Source of the DNA: Bacillota bacterium
Lineage (GTDB): Bacteria > Bacillota > Clostridia > Christensenellales > SZUA-584
Reading direction: 5' to 3'
Assembly (NCBI GenBank): GCA_023391105.1
Contig: JAEWBO010000032.1
Span: 76,099-140,098, forward strand
Length of the DNA: 64,000 bases
Shown here: positions 43,931-51,720 of the stretch, in pieces
Layout of the letters: the number at the start of each line of letters is the position of its first letter
Numbering within the stretch: position 1 is the stretch's first letter
The notes under the pieces: generated by a model
The model's input: only the letters and a program-made list of their open reading frames with translations
The model's database searches: none
What the model was told of the DNA's origin: nothing
Program-made: the position numbers and the translations under genes

Positions 43931-44141
43931 ATGAAGCCTATCGACATCACAATGCCGCTGCGGCAAGCTCATTATCCGGCTGATCCGGCCATCGCGTTGG
44001 AAACGGGCGGGAATACCCATCATTGAAGGCTTGAATTTGAATGAGGCGGAGTCCGGCGTTTACCGCATGACGGCGATGCTGATGCGCATAAAGGACAGCG
44101 ACGGTGCGCCGATACGCGCGATGCTGGAGAAAAACGAGTAA
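43931..44141 (+). pseudogene. Deleted kynurenine formamidase/cyclase-family gene
   Basis: The first 31 codons (MKPIDITMPLRQAHYPADPA...) match the start of cyclase-family (kynurenine formamidase-like) hydrolases and then stop. In another frame the sequence continues straight into the family C-terminus (PIIEGLNLNEAESGVYRMTA, MRIKDSDGAPIRAML). About 130-150 residues, including the metal-binding HxGTHxDxP-type centre, are missing. This is an internal deletion with frameshift, so the gene is dead. Confidence 0.75.
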
Positions 44142-44143
44142 AC

Positions 44144-44174
44144 AAAAGGAGCATGAGAAAGTGATGCTCCTTTT
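44144..44174. terminator. Bidirectional terminator
   Basis: AAAAGGAGCAT / ATGCTCCTTTT, perfect 11-bp stem with a 9-nt loop. It provides A/T tracts on both sides and serves the hemerythrin gene on the minus strand. Confidence 0.85.
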
Positions 44175-44182
44175 ATAATGTC

Positions 44183-44581
44183 TTACTTTTTGCCGAGAAT
44201 AAACGCACCGAGCCCCTTGTCTGTCTTTTTGATATGCAGCGTGAGCCATGACACAAGTGTGGAACCGACCAGCGAGCCTGTGGCGGCTGTAAAGCCCGAT
44301 TTCTCAATGTCGCTTCTGATTTGCTTTATGTCGGCAATAAAATCCGTGTGGAGCTTTTTATGCTCTCTATAGTGCGGATAGCCGCTGCTCAGCTGCAGCT
44401 TTTCCTCATCGCTGAAATGCGAAACCACATACTGTTCAAGGAAATCAAGCATGTCGAGCACCCTTTGCTGTTTATCCCCGCTTTTCATGGCATCAAAAAA
44501 TGCATTCATGCGACGAATCAGCTCTTTGTGCTGCTCGTCTATCATTTGTACCCCAACTGTTAAATCCGGTGTCCAATCCAA
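44183..44581 (-). CDS. Bacteriohemerythrin
   Basis: 132 residues, single hemerythrin domain that binds O2 at a di-iron centre. All seven expected ligands are visible: His18, His55, Glu59, His74, His78, His116 and Asp121. TTG start with AGGAGG 8 nt upstream. Useful to an anaerobe for oxygen scavenging or sensing. Stands alone. Confidence 0.93.
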   Translation of the reverse strand: MDWTPDLTVGVQMIDEQHKELIRRMNAFFDAMKSGDKQQRVLDMLDFLEQYVVSHFSDEEKLQLSSGYPHYREHKKLHTDFIADIKQIRSDIEKSGFTAATGSLVGSTLVSWLTLHIKKTDKGLGAFILGKK

Positions 44582-44774
44582 TTCGTTGCCCTCCTATAAT
44601 AAAGGTCTTTTTAATTCTATCGTCAAAAGCATGTCTGATGATTAGTCAAATTTCAGCAATGATAAAGGTAAGTTATGGTAAAATTCGTGATTAGGATATA
44701 TAATAACCTTAGACTTTGTTTGTTTTTTGAGCATGCACAAAAAGCATACCCAAAAACTGATCATGGGGTAAAAA

Positions 44775-45506
44775 ATGAAATCAAAAGTGAGTATAGGAAT
44801 TATCGGTGACTATGATGGTCGTACATCTCATTTAGCCACAGAAGAAGCACTTAAACATTGTGCTAAAAAACTAGGGACAGCGATTGAATATTTATGGTTG
44901 CCGACTGCCTCATTGGAGAACAATGAACAAGACCTTGAAAGCTTTGATGCTTTTTGGTGCGCTCCCGGAAGTCCATACAAGAGTATGAATGGAGCCATTC
45001 ATGCCATCAGATTTGCAAGAATATATAATTATCCCTTTATCGGGACTTGCGGTGGTTTTCAGCATGCAGTTATTGAATTCGGCAGAAATGTATTGAATAT
45101 CAATGCTTTAAAAGACATCAATTTTAGACCTTATCATCCGAACGATTACATTACTGTTCTTTCCTGCCCGCTTGTTGAACAGATTAGGCATATTACCATT
45201 GATAAAAATTCTGAATTATTTCATATTTATGGTTGCACAGAGATTGAAGAAAAATACAATTGTAGTTTTGGACTCAACAGAGCTTTTCAAAATATGTTAC
45301 ATAAAAATAATTTTAGAGTTACGGGTGTTGACGAGAACGAAGAAGCCCGTATCATGACAATTGAAAGCCATGCTTTTTTTATCGTGACACTATTTCAACC
45401 TCAACTAAGTTCTACATATGATAATCCACACCCTTTGATTCTTAATTTTATAAGCTCGGCTATAAAGTTCTGTCGTTCCCACGGAGAGATCATTGAGACA
45501 GATTGA
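44775..45506 (+). CDS. CTP-synthase-like class I glutamine amidotransferase
   Basis: 243 residues resembling only the glutaminase half of CTP synthase. SIGIIGDYDGRTSHLATEEA, FWCAPGSPYKSMNGAI and the nucleophile region FIGTCGGFQHAVIEF (Cys near 95) are present. A catalytic-type His follows in ESHAFFIVTLFQPQ, but the usual HPE triad end is altered. No synthase domain. Markedly AT-richer than its neighbours, with a weak ribosome-binding site, which suggests recent transfer. Possibly a gamma-glutamyl hydrolase or amidotransferase of unknown substrate. Confidence 0.75.
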   Translation: MKSKVSIGIIGDYDGRTSHLATEEALKHCAKKLGTAIEYLWLPTASLENNEQDLESFDAFWCAPGSPYKSMNGAIHAIRFARIYNYPFIGTCGGFQHAVIEFGRNVLNINALKDINFRPYHPNDYITVLSCPLVEQIRHITIDKNSELFHIYGCTEIEEKYNCSFGLNRAFQNMLHKNNFRVTGVDENEEARIMTIESHAFFIVTLFQPQLSSTYDNPHPLILNFISSAIKFCRSHGEIIETD

Positions 45507-45552
45507 TGACAGTGGTATAATACTTTGAAATCAACAAGGAGGACAAACACTA

Positions 45553-45909
45553 ATGAGCTTTTGCTGGTGTACAGTGCATGTGAAAGATATTCACACATCC
45601 GTTAAGTTTTACGAGGATATTGTTGGTTTGACGGTTAGCAGACGCTTTCCGGGGGCAAATGTGTCCGAAATCGTTTTTATGGGCAATGGCGACACGCAGC
45701 TTGAGATGATCGGCGGCGCAGACGCCTTTGAGGGAAGCGGCATTTCTGTCGGATTTCGTGTGGACGATCTGGATGCGAAGCTGGCGTTTGTTAAAGATAA
45801 GGGCATCGCGATACATAGCGGCCCGATTGCGCCAAACCCGGTCACGCGGTTTTTCTTCGTGCAGGATCCTGATGGCTTGCTTGTGCAGTTCGTGGAACAA
45901 AAGGCATAA
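45553..45909 (+). CDS. VOC-family (glyoxalase/dioxygenase-like) protein
   Basis: 118 residues with two beta-alpha-beta-beta-beta modules: VHVKDIHTSVKFYEDIVGL at the start and FFFVQDPDGLLVQFVEQ at the end. AAGGAGG lies upstream. Metal ligand candidates are His9, Glu residues and the terminal Glu. The substrate is unknown. It sits 3 bp ahead of an acetyltransferase gene in one operon. Confidence 0.85.
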   Translation: MSFCWCTVHVKDIHTSVKFYEDIVGLTVSRRFPGANVSEIVFMGNGDTQLEMIGGADAFEGSGISVGFRVDDLDAKLAFVKDKGIAIHSGPIAPNPVTRFFFVQDPDGLLVQFVEQKA

Positions 45910-45912
45910 GCT

Positions 45913-46407
45913 ATGAAAATCGAATTAAGACCGATTGAAATAAACGATCTTTCGCAGGCTGCGGCAATCTGGAACGACGTTGTGGCGGCGGGGGATAGCT
46001 TTCCGGGGGATCAGGTACTGAGCGAGGCCGAAGCGTGGGACATGTTCTGCGCACAGACAGCAACCGTCTGCGCGGTGGCTGGTGATGATGTGGTCGGCGT
46101 GTATATACTGCACCCAAACAACATTGGGCGCTGCGCTCACATCGCCAACGCGTCGTACGCGGTTAAGTCGGAGGCGCGCGGATGCGGAATCGGGAGATTG
46201 CTTGTTGAGGATTGCTTGACGCGTGCCAAGAAGTCAGGTTTTCGCGGCTTGCAGTTTAACGCGGTCGTGGTGACAAACACCACAGCGATCGCATTATACT
46301 TAAAGCTTGGCTTTAAGGTGCTGGGCACCGTGACGGGCGGCTACCGTGATAAATCGGGCAGTTATCGTGACACGCTGATATTCTTAAAGTCGTGGGGAGA
46401 CGACTGA
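45913..46407 (+). CDS. GNAT-family N-acetyltransferase
   Basis: 164 residues. The acetyl-CoA loop SEARGCGIGRLLVEDCL and the later NTTAIALYLKLGFKVLGTVT are typical of GNAT enzymes, with a C-terminal region resembling the phosphinothricin/PAT-like branch. It is co-transcribed with the VOC gene. Substrate unknown. Confidence 0.85.
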   Translation: MKIELRPIEINDLSQAAAIWNDVVAAGDSFPGDQVLSEAEAWDMFCAQTATVCAVAGDDVVGVYILHPNNIGRCAHIANASYAVKSEARGCGIGRLLVEDCLTRAKKSGFRGLQFNAVVVTNTTAIALYLKLGFKVLGTVTGGYRDKSGSYRDTLIFLKSWGDD

Positions 46408-46432
46408 AGTAATCAATAACGTTGCGGCTTAA

Positions 46433-46464
46433 GCATCTGACTTTAATGTCAGACGCTTTTTTTT
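46433..46464 (+). terminator. Rho-independent terminator
   Basis: GCATCTGAC / GTCAGACGC stem with one mismatch, 6-nt loop, followed by eight T. Confidence 0.88.
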
Positions 46465-46763
46465 ATCTCTTTTTCTTTATACATTTTTTTATAGATAAAA
46501 ACAGTATGAATAGCGATTTTTGTCCAATGACATAAAAAATTAAAAACAACCGACAGGTAAAAGATACCGTTTGGTGCGATTGCCGGATTAAAAAGGCTGA
46601 AAGTGGCAGCGAGTGACGCAAACAGATGTATAAATGGAAGATTTAATCAATAAAGACTATTATTGACGAAGTTACCTGTTCATGTTCCGAAAACGTATAT
46701 ATTGATTTCATGTGCTGTGACCTGAAAAAGGGTCTATGCGTGAACGTTTAAGGAGTATGGAAC
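46465..46763. other. Non-coding gap before the sortase gene
   Basis: No gene, terminator or known RNA recognised. AT-rich first half; the second half holds short hairpins such as CCTGAAAAAGGG. The sortase promoter presumably lies here. Confidence 0.35.
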
Positions 46764-47651
46764 GTGAACAGAGGGCAAGAATTTGATCTTTCGGGAAAGA
46801 AGAAAATAAAGCGCATACCTCGCGTGGTGAGAGAAAGGACACGCGGTAAAAGTGTTTTTATCACCAAGCTGGCCGTCATCTTATCTGTGCTGGCACTGGG
46901 CATTGCGTTATTTCTGGTATGCGTATACGGCATTTTGCCGGCCATTATATCGGGTATCGGAGATCAGCTTGACATCGATATGGCTGCGACATTATATCAG
47001 CGCACCATCACACAAGAACCAGTTCCTGAGGCCAACGCCGCAGAGGTATTCGAACAACCGCAGCCGGATACGACAGAGACGGTGCGATACCCGCGTGACT
47101 GCTTTGCGACGGTGCTTCAGGATAATCCGGATGTGGTGGGGCGTATCACAATCGAAGGGCTTGATATAGCTTATTTGGTGACGCAAACCATCGACAACGA
47201 TTACTATCTGACAAACGGATATGACCGCCAGAAGTCCAAAAGCGGAGCAATTTTCCTTGATTTCAGATGCGATATCGATCAAGAACCGCTCAAAGGGCAT
47301 TACATACTCTATGGGCACAACATGAAAAACGGTACTATGTTTCACAATGTCAAAAAATATGCCGAGGAAGAATACTTCCATAACAACCGCATTATCCGCT
47401 TTGATACGCTCTACGATGACCACGAATGGGAGGTCTTCAGCGCCTATGTGACCAGCACGGAATTTTACTATATCGAAACATCGTTTGATAGCGATGACGA
47501 ATGGCTTGATTTTATTAAGGAGCTGCAGAGCAAGAGCCTGTATCAGACGGATGTGGCGCTCAGCGCGGACGACACTGTACTAACGCTCAGCACCTGCAGC
47601 TATGAGTTTGACGGCGCGCGCTTCGTGGTGCACGCAAGGTTGGTCAAATAG
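46764..47651 (+). CDS. Class B sortase
   Basis: 295 residues starting at GTG with AAGGAG 8 nt upstream. A basic cytoplasmic tail and a signal anchor (about 31-58) precede the sortase barrel. Catalytic Cys278 is in LTLSTCSYEF, Arg286 in GARFVVHARL, and a His in HYILYGHNMKNG. The class B type fits the insert before the Cys. No substrate with a recognisable NPQTN-like or LPXTG sorting signal is adjacent. It could anchor proteins encoded elsewhere. Confidence 0.9.
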   Translation: MNRGQEFDLSGKKKIKRIPRVVRERTRGKSVFITKLAVILSVLALGIALFLVCVYGILPAIISGIGDQLDIDMAATLYQRTITQEPVPEANAAEVFEQPQPDTTETVRYPRDCFATVLQDNPDVVGRITIEGLDIAYLVTQTIDNDYYLTNGYDRQKSKSGAIFLDFRCDIDQEPLKGHYILYGHNMKNGTMFHNVKKYAEEEYFHNNRIIRFDTLYDDHEWEVFSAYVTSTEFYYIETSFDSDDEWLDFIKELQSKSLYQTDVALSADDTVLTLSTCSYEFDGARFVVHARLVK

Positions 47652-47733
47652 GGTTATATGACGGGGATGTCCACCGACATCATAGCTTGAGCCCGACAGT
47701 GACAGGGTGCTTTCGTTTAAGGTTTGCATAATA

Positions 47734-47782
47734 AAATTCCTCCTGAATGATCATACATACATTCTATCAGCGGGAGGAATTT
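47734..47782. repeat. Inverted repeat carrying divergent ribosome-binding sites
   Basis: AAATTCCTCC (47734-47743) and GGAGGAATTT (47773-47782) are perfect 10-bp arms, 29 nt apart. Each arm is a GGAGG followed at normal spacing by an ATG: minus strand at 47729 (50-codon frame running antisense into the sortase end) and plus strand at 47787 (7 codons). Probably a remnant or a hairpin; no gene is claimed. Confidence 0.4.
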
Positions 47783-47816
47783 AATCATGATATTTCCTGC
47801 TATTATGTAGTCAGGC

Positions 47817-49187
47817 CTACAGATTCTTCTCCGCGAGAGATGCAAGCCCGCTGCGCTCCACCTGCCTGAGCGTCACATGCCCCGTGATCGCATGGTTCTT
47901 CATGCGCTCCACCACGTACACAAGCCCGTTGGATTTGGAATCGACGAGCACGTTGTCGATCTGGTTGTCGGATGGGTCGCCGAGGAATATGAATTTCGAG
48001 TTCTTGCCCGCGCGTGTGAGCATGAGCTTGGCAAGATGCGGCGTGATTTCCTGCGCCTCATCCACGATCACAATTGCGTCTGTGATGGTACGCCCGCGCA
48101 TGTATGTAAAGGACTTGATTTCAAATATGCCGCGTCGGCGGAAATCATCGATAAATTGCTCCACCTGAAAGCCGTCTTCTGTCCTTTTGGTCTTCTTGGT
48201 GCGCCCCGAATCCTTATCTGACGACATGAGAAAGTCGATCGCGTCATAGAAGCTGCCCATCCAAGGCCGCAGCTTTTCTTCCTCGGTACCGGGCAGATAG
48301 CCGATGTCGTTGCCTGCAGGCACGGTGGGCCGTACAAACACAATTTTGCGGTATTCACGCTGCTCAAGCACCTTTTCCAGCGCAACGGCCGTGGCCAATA
48401 CTGTTTTGCCGCTGCCCGCGCCGCCCGTGACGGATACAAACGATACATTCGGATCCATAAGCAGCTCAAACGCCATCACCTGCTCGGGGTTGATCGGCCG
48501 CAGTCCCCATGCGGAATAGTTTTCGTAGTGAAGCGGAACCAGCTTGCTTCCGTCGTAACGCGTGATGATGGGCTCCGCGTTTTTTGAATGAGGCGTGACC
48601 ACGGCAAACTCGTTGGGCAGCAGCTCTGCGCCCTTGGGTGGCTTGGCGCCGTTTAGATAAATGTTGGCTATGCTTTTTTCCGATAAACTCAGCGCCGATT
48701 GTCCGCTGTACAATTCATCCGTTTTGATTTTGTCGGTTTCATAGTCCTGTGAGGTGATGCTGCATATCTCGGCTTTGATTCTCAGGCACACATCCTTGGA
48801 CACGAGTATTGTTTCCATCTCAGGATTCTTCTCTTTGAGCTGCATCGCGCATGCGAGTATGTGATTGTCGTTCGTTTCCTCGCCAAACGGAATGTGCACG
48901 TCCGCGGCTTCGGTATACGTCACAAGCAGCATGATGCCGTTCTCCAGGGAGATGCCGCTGTTGACACATTGCCGGCCGCAACCGTCGATGGTGCGGTGCA
49001 GCGCGCGCACTGCCTCGCGCGCCTGATAGCCGGGCAGTCCGTCACGCGTTTTGATGCGGTCCAGTTCTTCCAGCACTGTCACAGGGATATAAACGTTGTT
49101 GCCGTCAAAGTTTTGGAAACACCAAGGGTCATGCATGAGAACGTTGGTATCAAGCACATAGTTTTTTCTGTTTTCAGGTCTGTTCAC
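47817..49187 (-). CDS. PhoH2-type PIN-ATPase
   Basis: 456 residues. An N-terminal PIN nuclease domain (KNYVLDTNVLMHDP; later GEETNDNHILACA supplies acidic residues) is fused to a PhoH ATPase/helicase domain (Walker A TGGAGSGKTVLA; IVIVDEAQEI; FIFLGDPSDNQID). Known PhoH2 proteins unwind and cut RNA. GTG start after a GGGGGG site. The leader carries a terminator-like hairpin. No antitoxin-like partner is seen upstream. Confidence 0.92.
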   Translation of the reverse strand: MNRPENRKNYVLDTNVLMHDPWCFQNFDGNNVYIPVTVLEELDRIKTRDGLPGYQAREAVRALHRTIDGCGRQCVNSGISLENGIMLLVTYTEAADVHIPFGEETNDNHILACAMQLKEKNPEMETILVSKDVCLRIKAEICSITSQDYETDKIKTDELYSGQSALSLSEKSIANIYLNGAKPPKGAELLPNEFAVVTPHSKNAEPIITRYDGSKLVPLHYENYSAWGLRPINPEQVMAFELLMDPNVSFVSVTGGAGSGKTVLATAVALEKVLEQREYRKIVFVRPTVPAGNDIGYLPGTEEEKLRPWMGSFYDAIDFLMSSDKDSGRTKKTKRTEDGFQVEQFIDDFRRRGIFEIKSFTYMRGRTITDAIVIVDEAQEITPHLAKLMLTRAGKNSKFIFLGDPSDNQIDNVLVDSKSNGLVYVVERMKNHAITGHVTLRQVERSGLASLAEKNL

Positions 49188-49201
49188 TGTGTTGCCCCCC
49201 C

Positions 49202-49234
49202 TTAATAAAATAAAACGCCGCTTTTTAGGCGGCG
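49202..49234 (-). terminator. Terminator-like hairpin in the PhoH2 leader
   Basis: On the minus strand CGCCGC / GCGGCG is followed by TTTTATTTTATT, ending 15 nt before the GTG start codon. No gene lies upstream on this strand, so it could attenuate phoH2 itself. Confidence 0.6.
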
Positions 49235-49457
49235 AATAGCATCAACTTTATTAACGAGTTGCCGGGTCATTTCCATTTGAACTGAATAAGTATCTTCGTT
49301 CTTCAATCGTTATGCACCCTGTTAATTGATTTGTTACTATATATTATAGCAGCTTTGTTTACGGTTAGAAGAAATCGTAAAGCTTTTTGTTTTATATTTA
49401 AACATATTATGCATATCGAAACATAAGACGGTAAAAAATAACACCGGAGGATGCATG

Positions 49458-49808
49458 ATGAAAAAAGGTGTGAGAAGCGCCGCCGTGGGCTTAGGGTCCG
49501 GGTTTGTGGCGGGGCTATTTGGTTCGGGCGGCGGCGTGGCGGTGGTGGAAGGGCTGGAACGCACAGGCACCGAGGAAAAACGCGCGCACGCCACTTCAAT
49601 TGCCGTGATCTTTCCCATTTCCGCCATATCGGCTGTGCTTTATACCACAGGCGGCTATGTTCCTTTGGACAGCACGCTTTGGCTGTGCGGCGGTGCGGCA
49701 TTGGGCGGAATCTTGGGCGCGTACTGCTTAAAACGCGTCGGTGTGCGGCTGCTCAACAACATATTCACGCTGCTGATGCTGGCGGCCGGAATCAGGATGC
49801 TGTTTTGA
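49458..49808 (+). CDS. TauE/SafE-type transporter, N-terminal half
   Basis: 116 residues, four predicted membrane helices. GSGFVAGLFGSGGGVAVVEG is the first TauE/SafE (TSUP) repeat. CGGAGG lies 7 nt before the ATG. Normal family members are about 250 residues with two such halves; here the halves are separate, overlapping genes. Probably exports or imports sulfonates, sulfite or other anions as a heteromer with the next product. Confidence 0.8.
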   Translation: MKKGVRSAAVGLGSGFVAGLFGSGGGVAVVEGLERTGTEEKRAHATSIAVIFPISAISAVLYTTGGYVPLDSTLWLCGGAALGGILGAYCLKRVGVRLLNNIFTLLMLAAGIRMLF

Positions 49809-50194
49809 TATTGTATGCGCTGCTGGGTGTGCTGTTTGGCGTTGTGGGCGGCATGGGCCTTGGAGGCGGCATCGTGCTGATTCCCGCGCTTACGCTTTTT
49901 ATGGGCATGACGCAGCACGAGGCCCAGGGGATGACCCTGTTTGCGTATCTGCCAATGGCGGCGGCTGCGCTGGTATCACATTTTAAGCATAAGAACGTCA
50001 ATATAAAACCGGCGATTTTTCTCACGCTGTTTGGCATTGTGGGCGGTATTGGCGGCTATTGGCTTGCGTCTGGGATCGAGGAGAAGCCGCTGCGCACCGT
50101 CTTTTCCATATTCCTCATCATCATCGCACTGCTGCGGTTATGGCGCGGCGAGATCGGCCCGTGGCTGAAAAAACGCAAAACGGTTATACGCTGA
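49805..50194 (+). CDS. TauE/SafE-type transporter, C-terminal half
   Basis: 129 residues, four predicted membrane helices. GVVGGMGLGGGIVLIPALTL and the conserved EAQGMTLFAYLPMAAAALVS mark the second TSUP repeat. TTG at 49805 overlaps the stop of the first half, so it must be made by coupled re-initiation. Overlaps the end of the AEC gene on the other strand by 11 bp. Confidence 0.78.
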   Translation: MILYALLGVLFGVVGGMGLGGGIVLIPALTLFMGMTQHEAQGMTLFAYLPMAAAALVSHFKHKNVNIKPAIFLTLFGIVGGIGGYWLASGIEEKPLRTVFSIFLIIIALLRLWRGEIGPWLKKRKTVIR

Positions 50195-51113
50195 GCACGG
50201 CGATCACGGCAAACGCCGCGAGAGACAACAATGTCGATAGGGACAGCGACGCGGATACAAAAGCGCTCTCGTCCTCGTTTTTGCCGAATATGGGCAGCAC
50301 AAACGGCGGCGGAAGCATGAACATCAGTATGATCGCCCACCTGAGTGTGTCGCTCACAGCGATGACAGCGCTTAAGCCCAACAGCACGAGTGCGCCAAGG
50401 GCTGCCATCATAACAAACCGCGCAAGCACCACGGACACAGCGAGCTTCAGCTTCGCCTGCCTGAATTCCAGCTCATAGCCCACAACAAACAGTATCACAG
50501 CCGCGGTGGGCGCCGCGATGAAATCGAATATATTAAGAACGATAACGCCCGCAGGGGATGCGCTTATTGCTCCGCCAAGTCCTGTGGCTCCCAATATCAC
50601 GCCAATTACGATTGATATGATCACTGGCGAAGAGACCATGCCTTTGAGCGTCTGCTTAAGGGAACCTTGCTTTTGTCCCTTAAGAACGGATAGATATACT
50701 GTGAATACGAACAGCACCTGCCCCAAATCCACTGTAGCAAAGTCGGACACGGCGTTTGCGCCGAAAAGCAGCGTATAAAGCGCGTAGCCCAGCATACCGG
50801 CTTCAAAGCCGGTAAACAAAAACGGCACCGTCGTCATGCTTGTTTTGGATAGCCTTTTTAGTACAAAGCCAAGGCCGAGCGCTGCCAGGCAGACGGCAAA
50901 CATGGCGGCAGCGGTGATCACAATACCCGCACCGTATGTGGCCGTGAAAAACGCCTTTAAGAGCACAGCGGGCAAGCAGACGTTGACGACAAGTGATTTG
51001 AGCCCTGAAACACCTTGCTTTTGCACAACGCCTTTTTTGCGGCAGATCATGCCGATTGACAGCATAAGAATCACGGGGAGTATCATTTGCAGCACACCGA
51101 TAAGCTTATCCAT
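50184..51113 (-). CDS. AEC-family (auxin efflux carrier-like) transporter
   Basis: 309 residues with about ten membrane helices in two inverted bundles. The LPAVLLKAFFTATYG and IFDFIAAPTAAVILFVVGYE segments are typical of AEC permeases that move organic acids such as malate. ATG at 51113 is chosen because GGAGG lies 6 nt upstream. Monocistronic. Substrate unknown. Confidence 0.85.
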   Translation of the reverse strand: MDKLIGVLQMILPVILMLSIGMICRKKGVVQKQGVSGLKSLVVNVCLPAVLLKAFFTATYGAGIVITAAAMFAVCLAALGLGFVLKRLSKTSMTTVPFLFTGFEAGMLGYALYTLLFGANAVSDFATVDLGQVLFVFTVYLSVLKGQKQGSLKQTLKGMVSSPVIISIVIGVILGATGLGGAISASPAGVIVLNIFDFIAAPTAAVILFVVGYELEFRQAKLKLAVSVVLARFVMMAALGALVLLGLSAVIAVSDTLRWAIILMFMLPPPFVLPIFGKNEDESAFVSASLSLSTLLSLAAFAVIAVLSV

Positions 51114-51173
51114 AACAGACCTCCGCAAATTGAGAATGATAAATTCAATCTATTTTAACAGAATCATCTGTGG

Positions 51174-51302
51174 ATGACCAGCGAGAGACGTATGCAGATA
51201 CGCGAAGGCTCAAACGCTTTGCAGTTACATAAGAAGGCTTTTGATATTGACTGCAATAAAACCGTCCCAAGGGGAATTGACAGTATGAAGGAGTGGTGGT
51301 AG
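51174..51302 (+). other. Possible 42-codon coding remnant
   Basis: The frame MTSERRMQIREGSNALQLHK... ends with SMKEWW and TAG. Composition is protein-like, but it lacks a ribosome-binding site and runs into the promoter region of the riboswitch leader. Perhaps the tail of a lost gene. Confidence 0.2.
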
Positions 51303-51318
51303 TATAAATTTGCTATAT

Positions 51319-51382
51319 AACTGACGGAAGTGGAATGAACCACATGAAGTATAGCGTTTTTGGAAGCCGACCGTCTGGGCAT
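51319..51382 (+). promoter_or_regulatory. ZTP (pfl-type) riboswitch aptamer
   Basis: AACTGACGG opens the element and CCGTCTGGGCA closes it. GACGG (51323-51327) pairs with CCGTC (51371-51375) and GTGG/CCAC forms the internal hairpin. GCCGACCGTCTGGGCA is the hallmark 3-prime block of ZTP riboswitches, which sense the purine intermediate that accumulates when 10-formyl-tetrahydrofolate is short. TTGACA (51277) and TATAAA (51303) may be its promoter, although the 20-nt spacing is long. Confidence 0.75.
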
Positions 51383-51408
51383 GATGCTTGGATTGGTAGG
51401 CCTTTTTT
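51366..51408 (+). terminator. Terminator of the ZTP riboswitch
   Basis: GCCGACC (51366-51372) pairs with GGTAGGC (51395-51401) with one mismatch, then CTTTTTT. The left arm lies inside the aptamer 3-prime block, so ligand binding should block termination (an ON switch). Confidence 0.65.
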
Positions 51409-51414
51409 ATTGCT

Positions 51415-51442
51415 TTCCGAACGGTAAGAATGTCGTTCGGAA
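51415..51442 (+). other. Linker hairpin between the two riboswitches
   Basis: TTCCGAACG / CGTTCGGAA, perfect 9-bp stem and 10-nt loop; no T-tract. Confidence 0.6.
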
Positions 51443-51455
51443 TAAACTATGGATC

Positions 51456-51581
51456 GTGGGCAGAGTAGGACTTTGTGCGTAAATCGTCGATTTGCAGTGC
51501 CTTCTGAACGGGGAGTTGTCAGGGGGACGAAAAGCCTTAGCAGGCTTACGGTACAAGGTTCGCATCCCGCTGCTACATAAG
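51456..51581 (+). promoter_or_regulatory. Tetrahydrofolate (THF) riboswitch
   Basis: The conserved blocks appear in order: GGGCAGAGTAGG, GTGCGTAAA, AGTGCCTTCTGAACGGGGAG, TTGTCAGGGGGACGAA, CTTACGGTAC, and CGCATCCCGCTGCTAC. These closely follow the folT-type THF riboswitch of Clostridia as I remember it, with an extra small hairpin (AAATCGTCGATTT) inserted after the first block. The 3-prime end CTACATAA is complementary to the left arm of the next terminator. Confidence 0.88.
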
Positions 51582-51603
51582 GAGAGACGGTGTCATTTGT
51601 TAT

Positions 51604-51648
51604 ACCTCTTGTTATGTAGCTGTGCTGCGTAACAGGAGGTGTTTTTTT
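51604..51648 (+). terminator. THF-riboswitch-controlled terminator
   Basis: 16-bp stem ACCTCTTGTTATGTAG / CTGCGTAACAGGAGGT with three G-U pairs, 5-nt loop, then GTTTTTTT. Its left arm TTATGTAG is complementary to CTACATAA at the aptamer end. Without folate the aptamer end can act as antiterminator; with folate bound the terminator forms (an OFF switch). Confidence 0.88.
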
Positions 51649-51720
51649 ATGCTCGCAACTTAGCATCCATTCAGTATTAACATTTTAACAGTACGTTTCA
51701 TTATGAAGGGAGAAAATTGA

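Noticed and set aside
46465..46763. GAAAGTGGCAGCGAGTGACGC hinted at a second c-di-GMP or other riboswitch
   Set aside because: The conserved GEMM blocks and closing stem are missing and no terminator follows before the sortase gene.
51500..51580. T-arm-like GGTTCGCATCCCGC suggested a tRNA gene
   Set aside because: No acceptor stem, anticodon arm or D-arm can be drawn; the piece is part of the THF riboswitch 3-prime half.
51313..51666. 117-codon minus-strand frame over the riboswitch leader
   Set aside because: Antisense to two structured RNA elements, with no ribosome-binding site and no protein-like motif.
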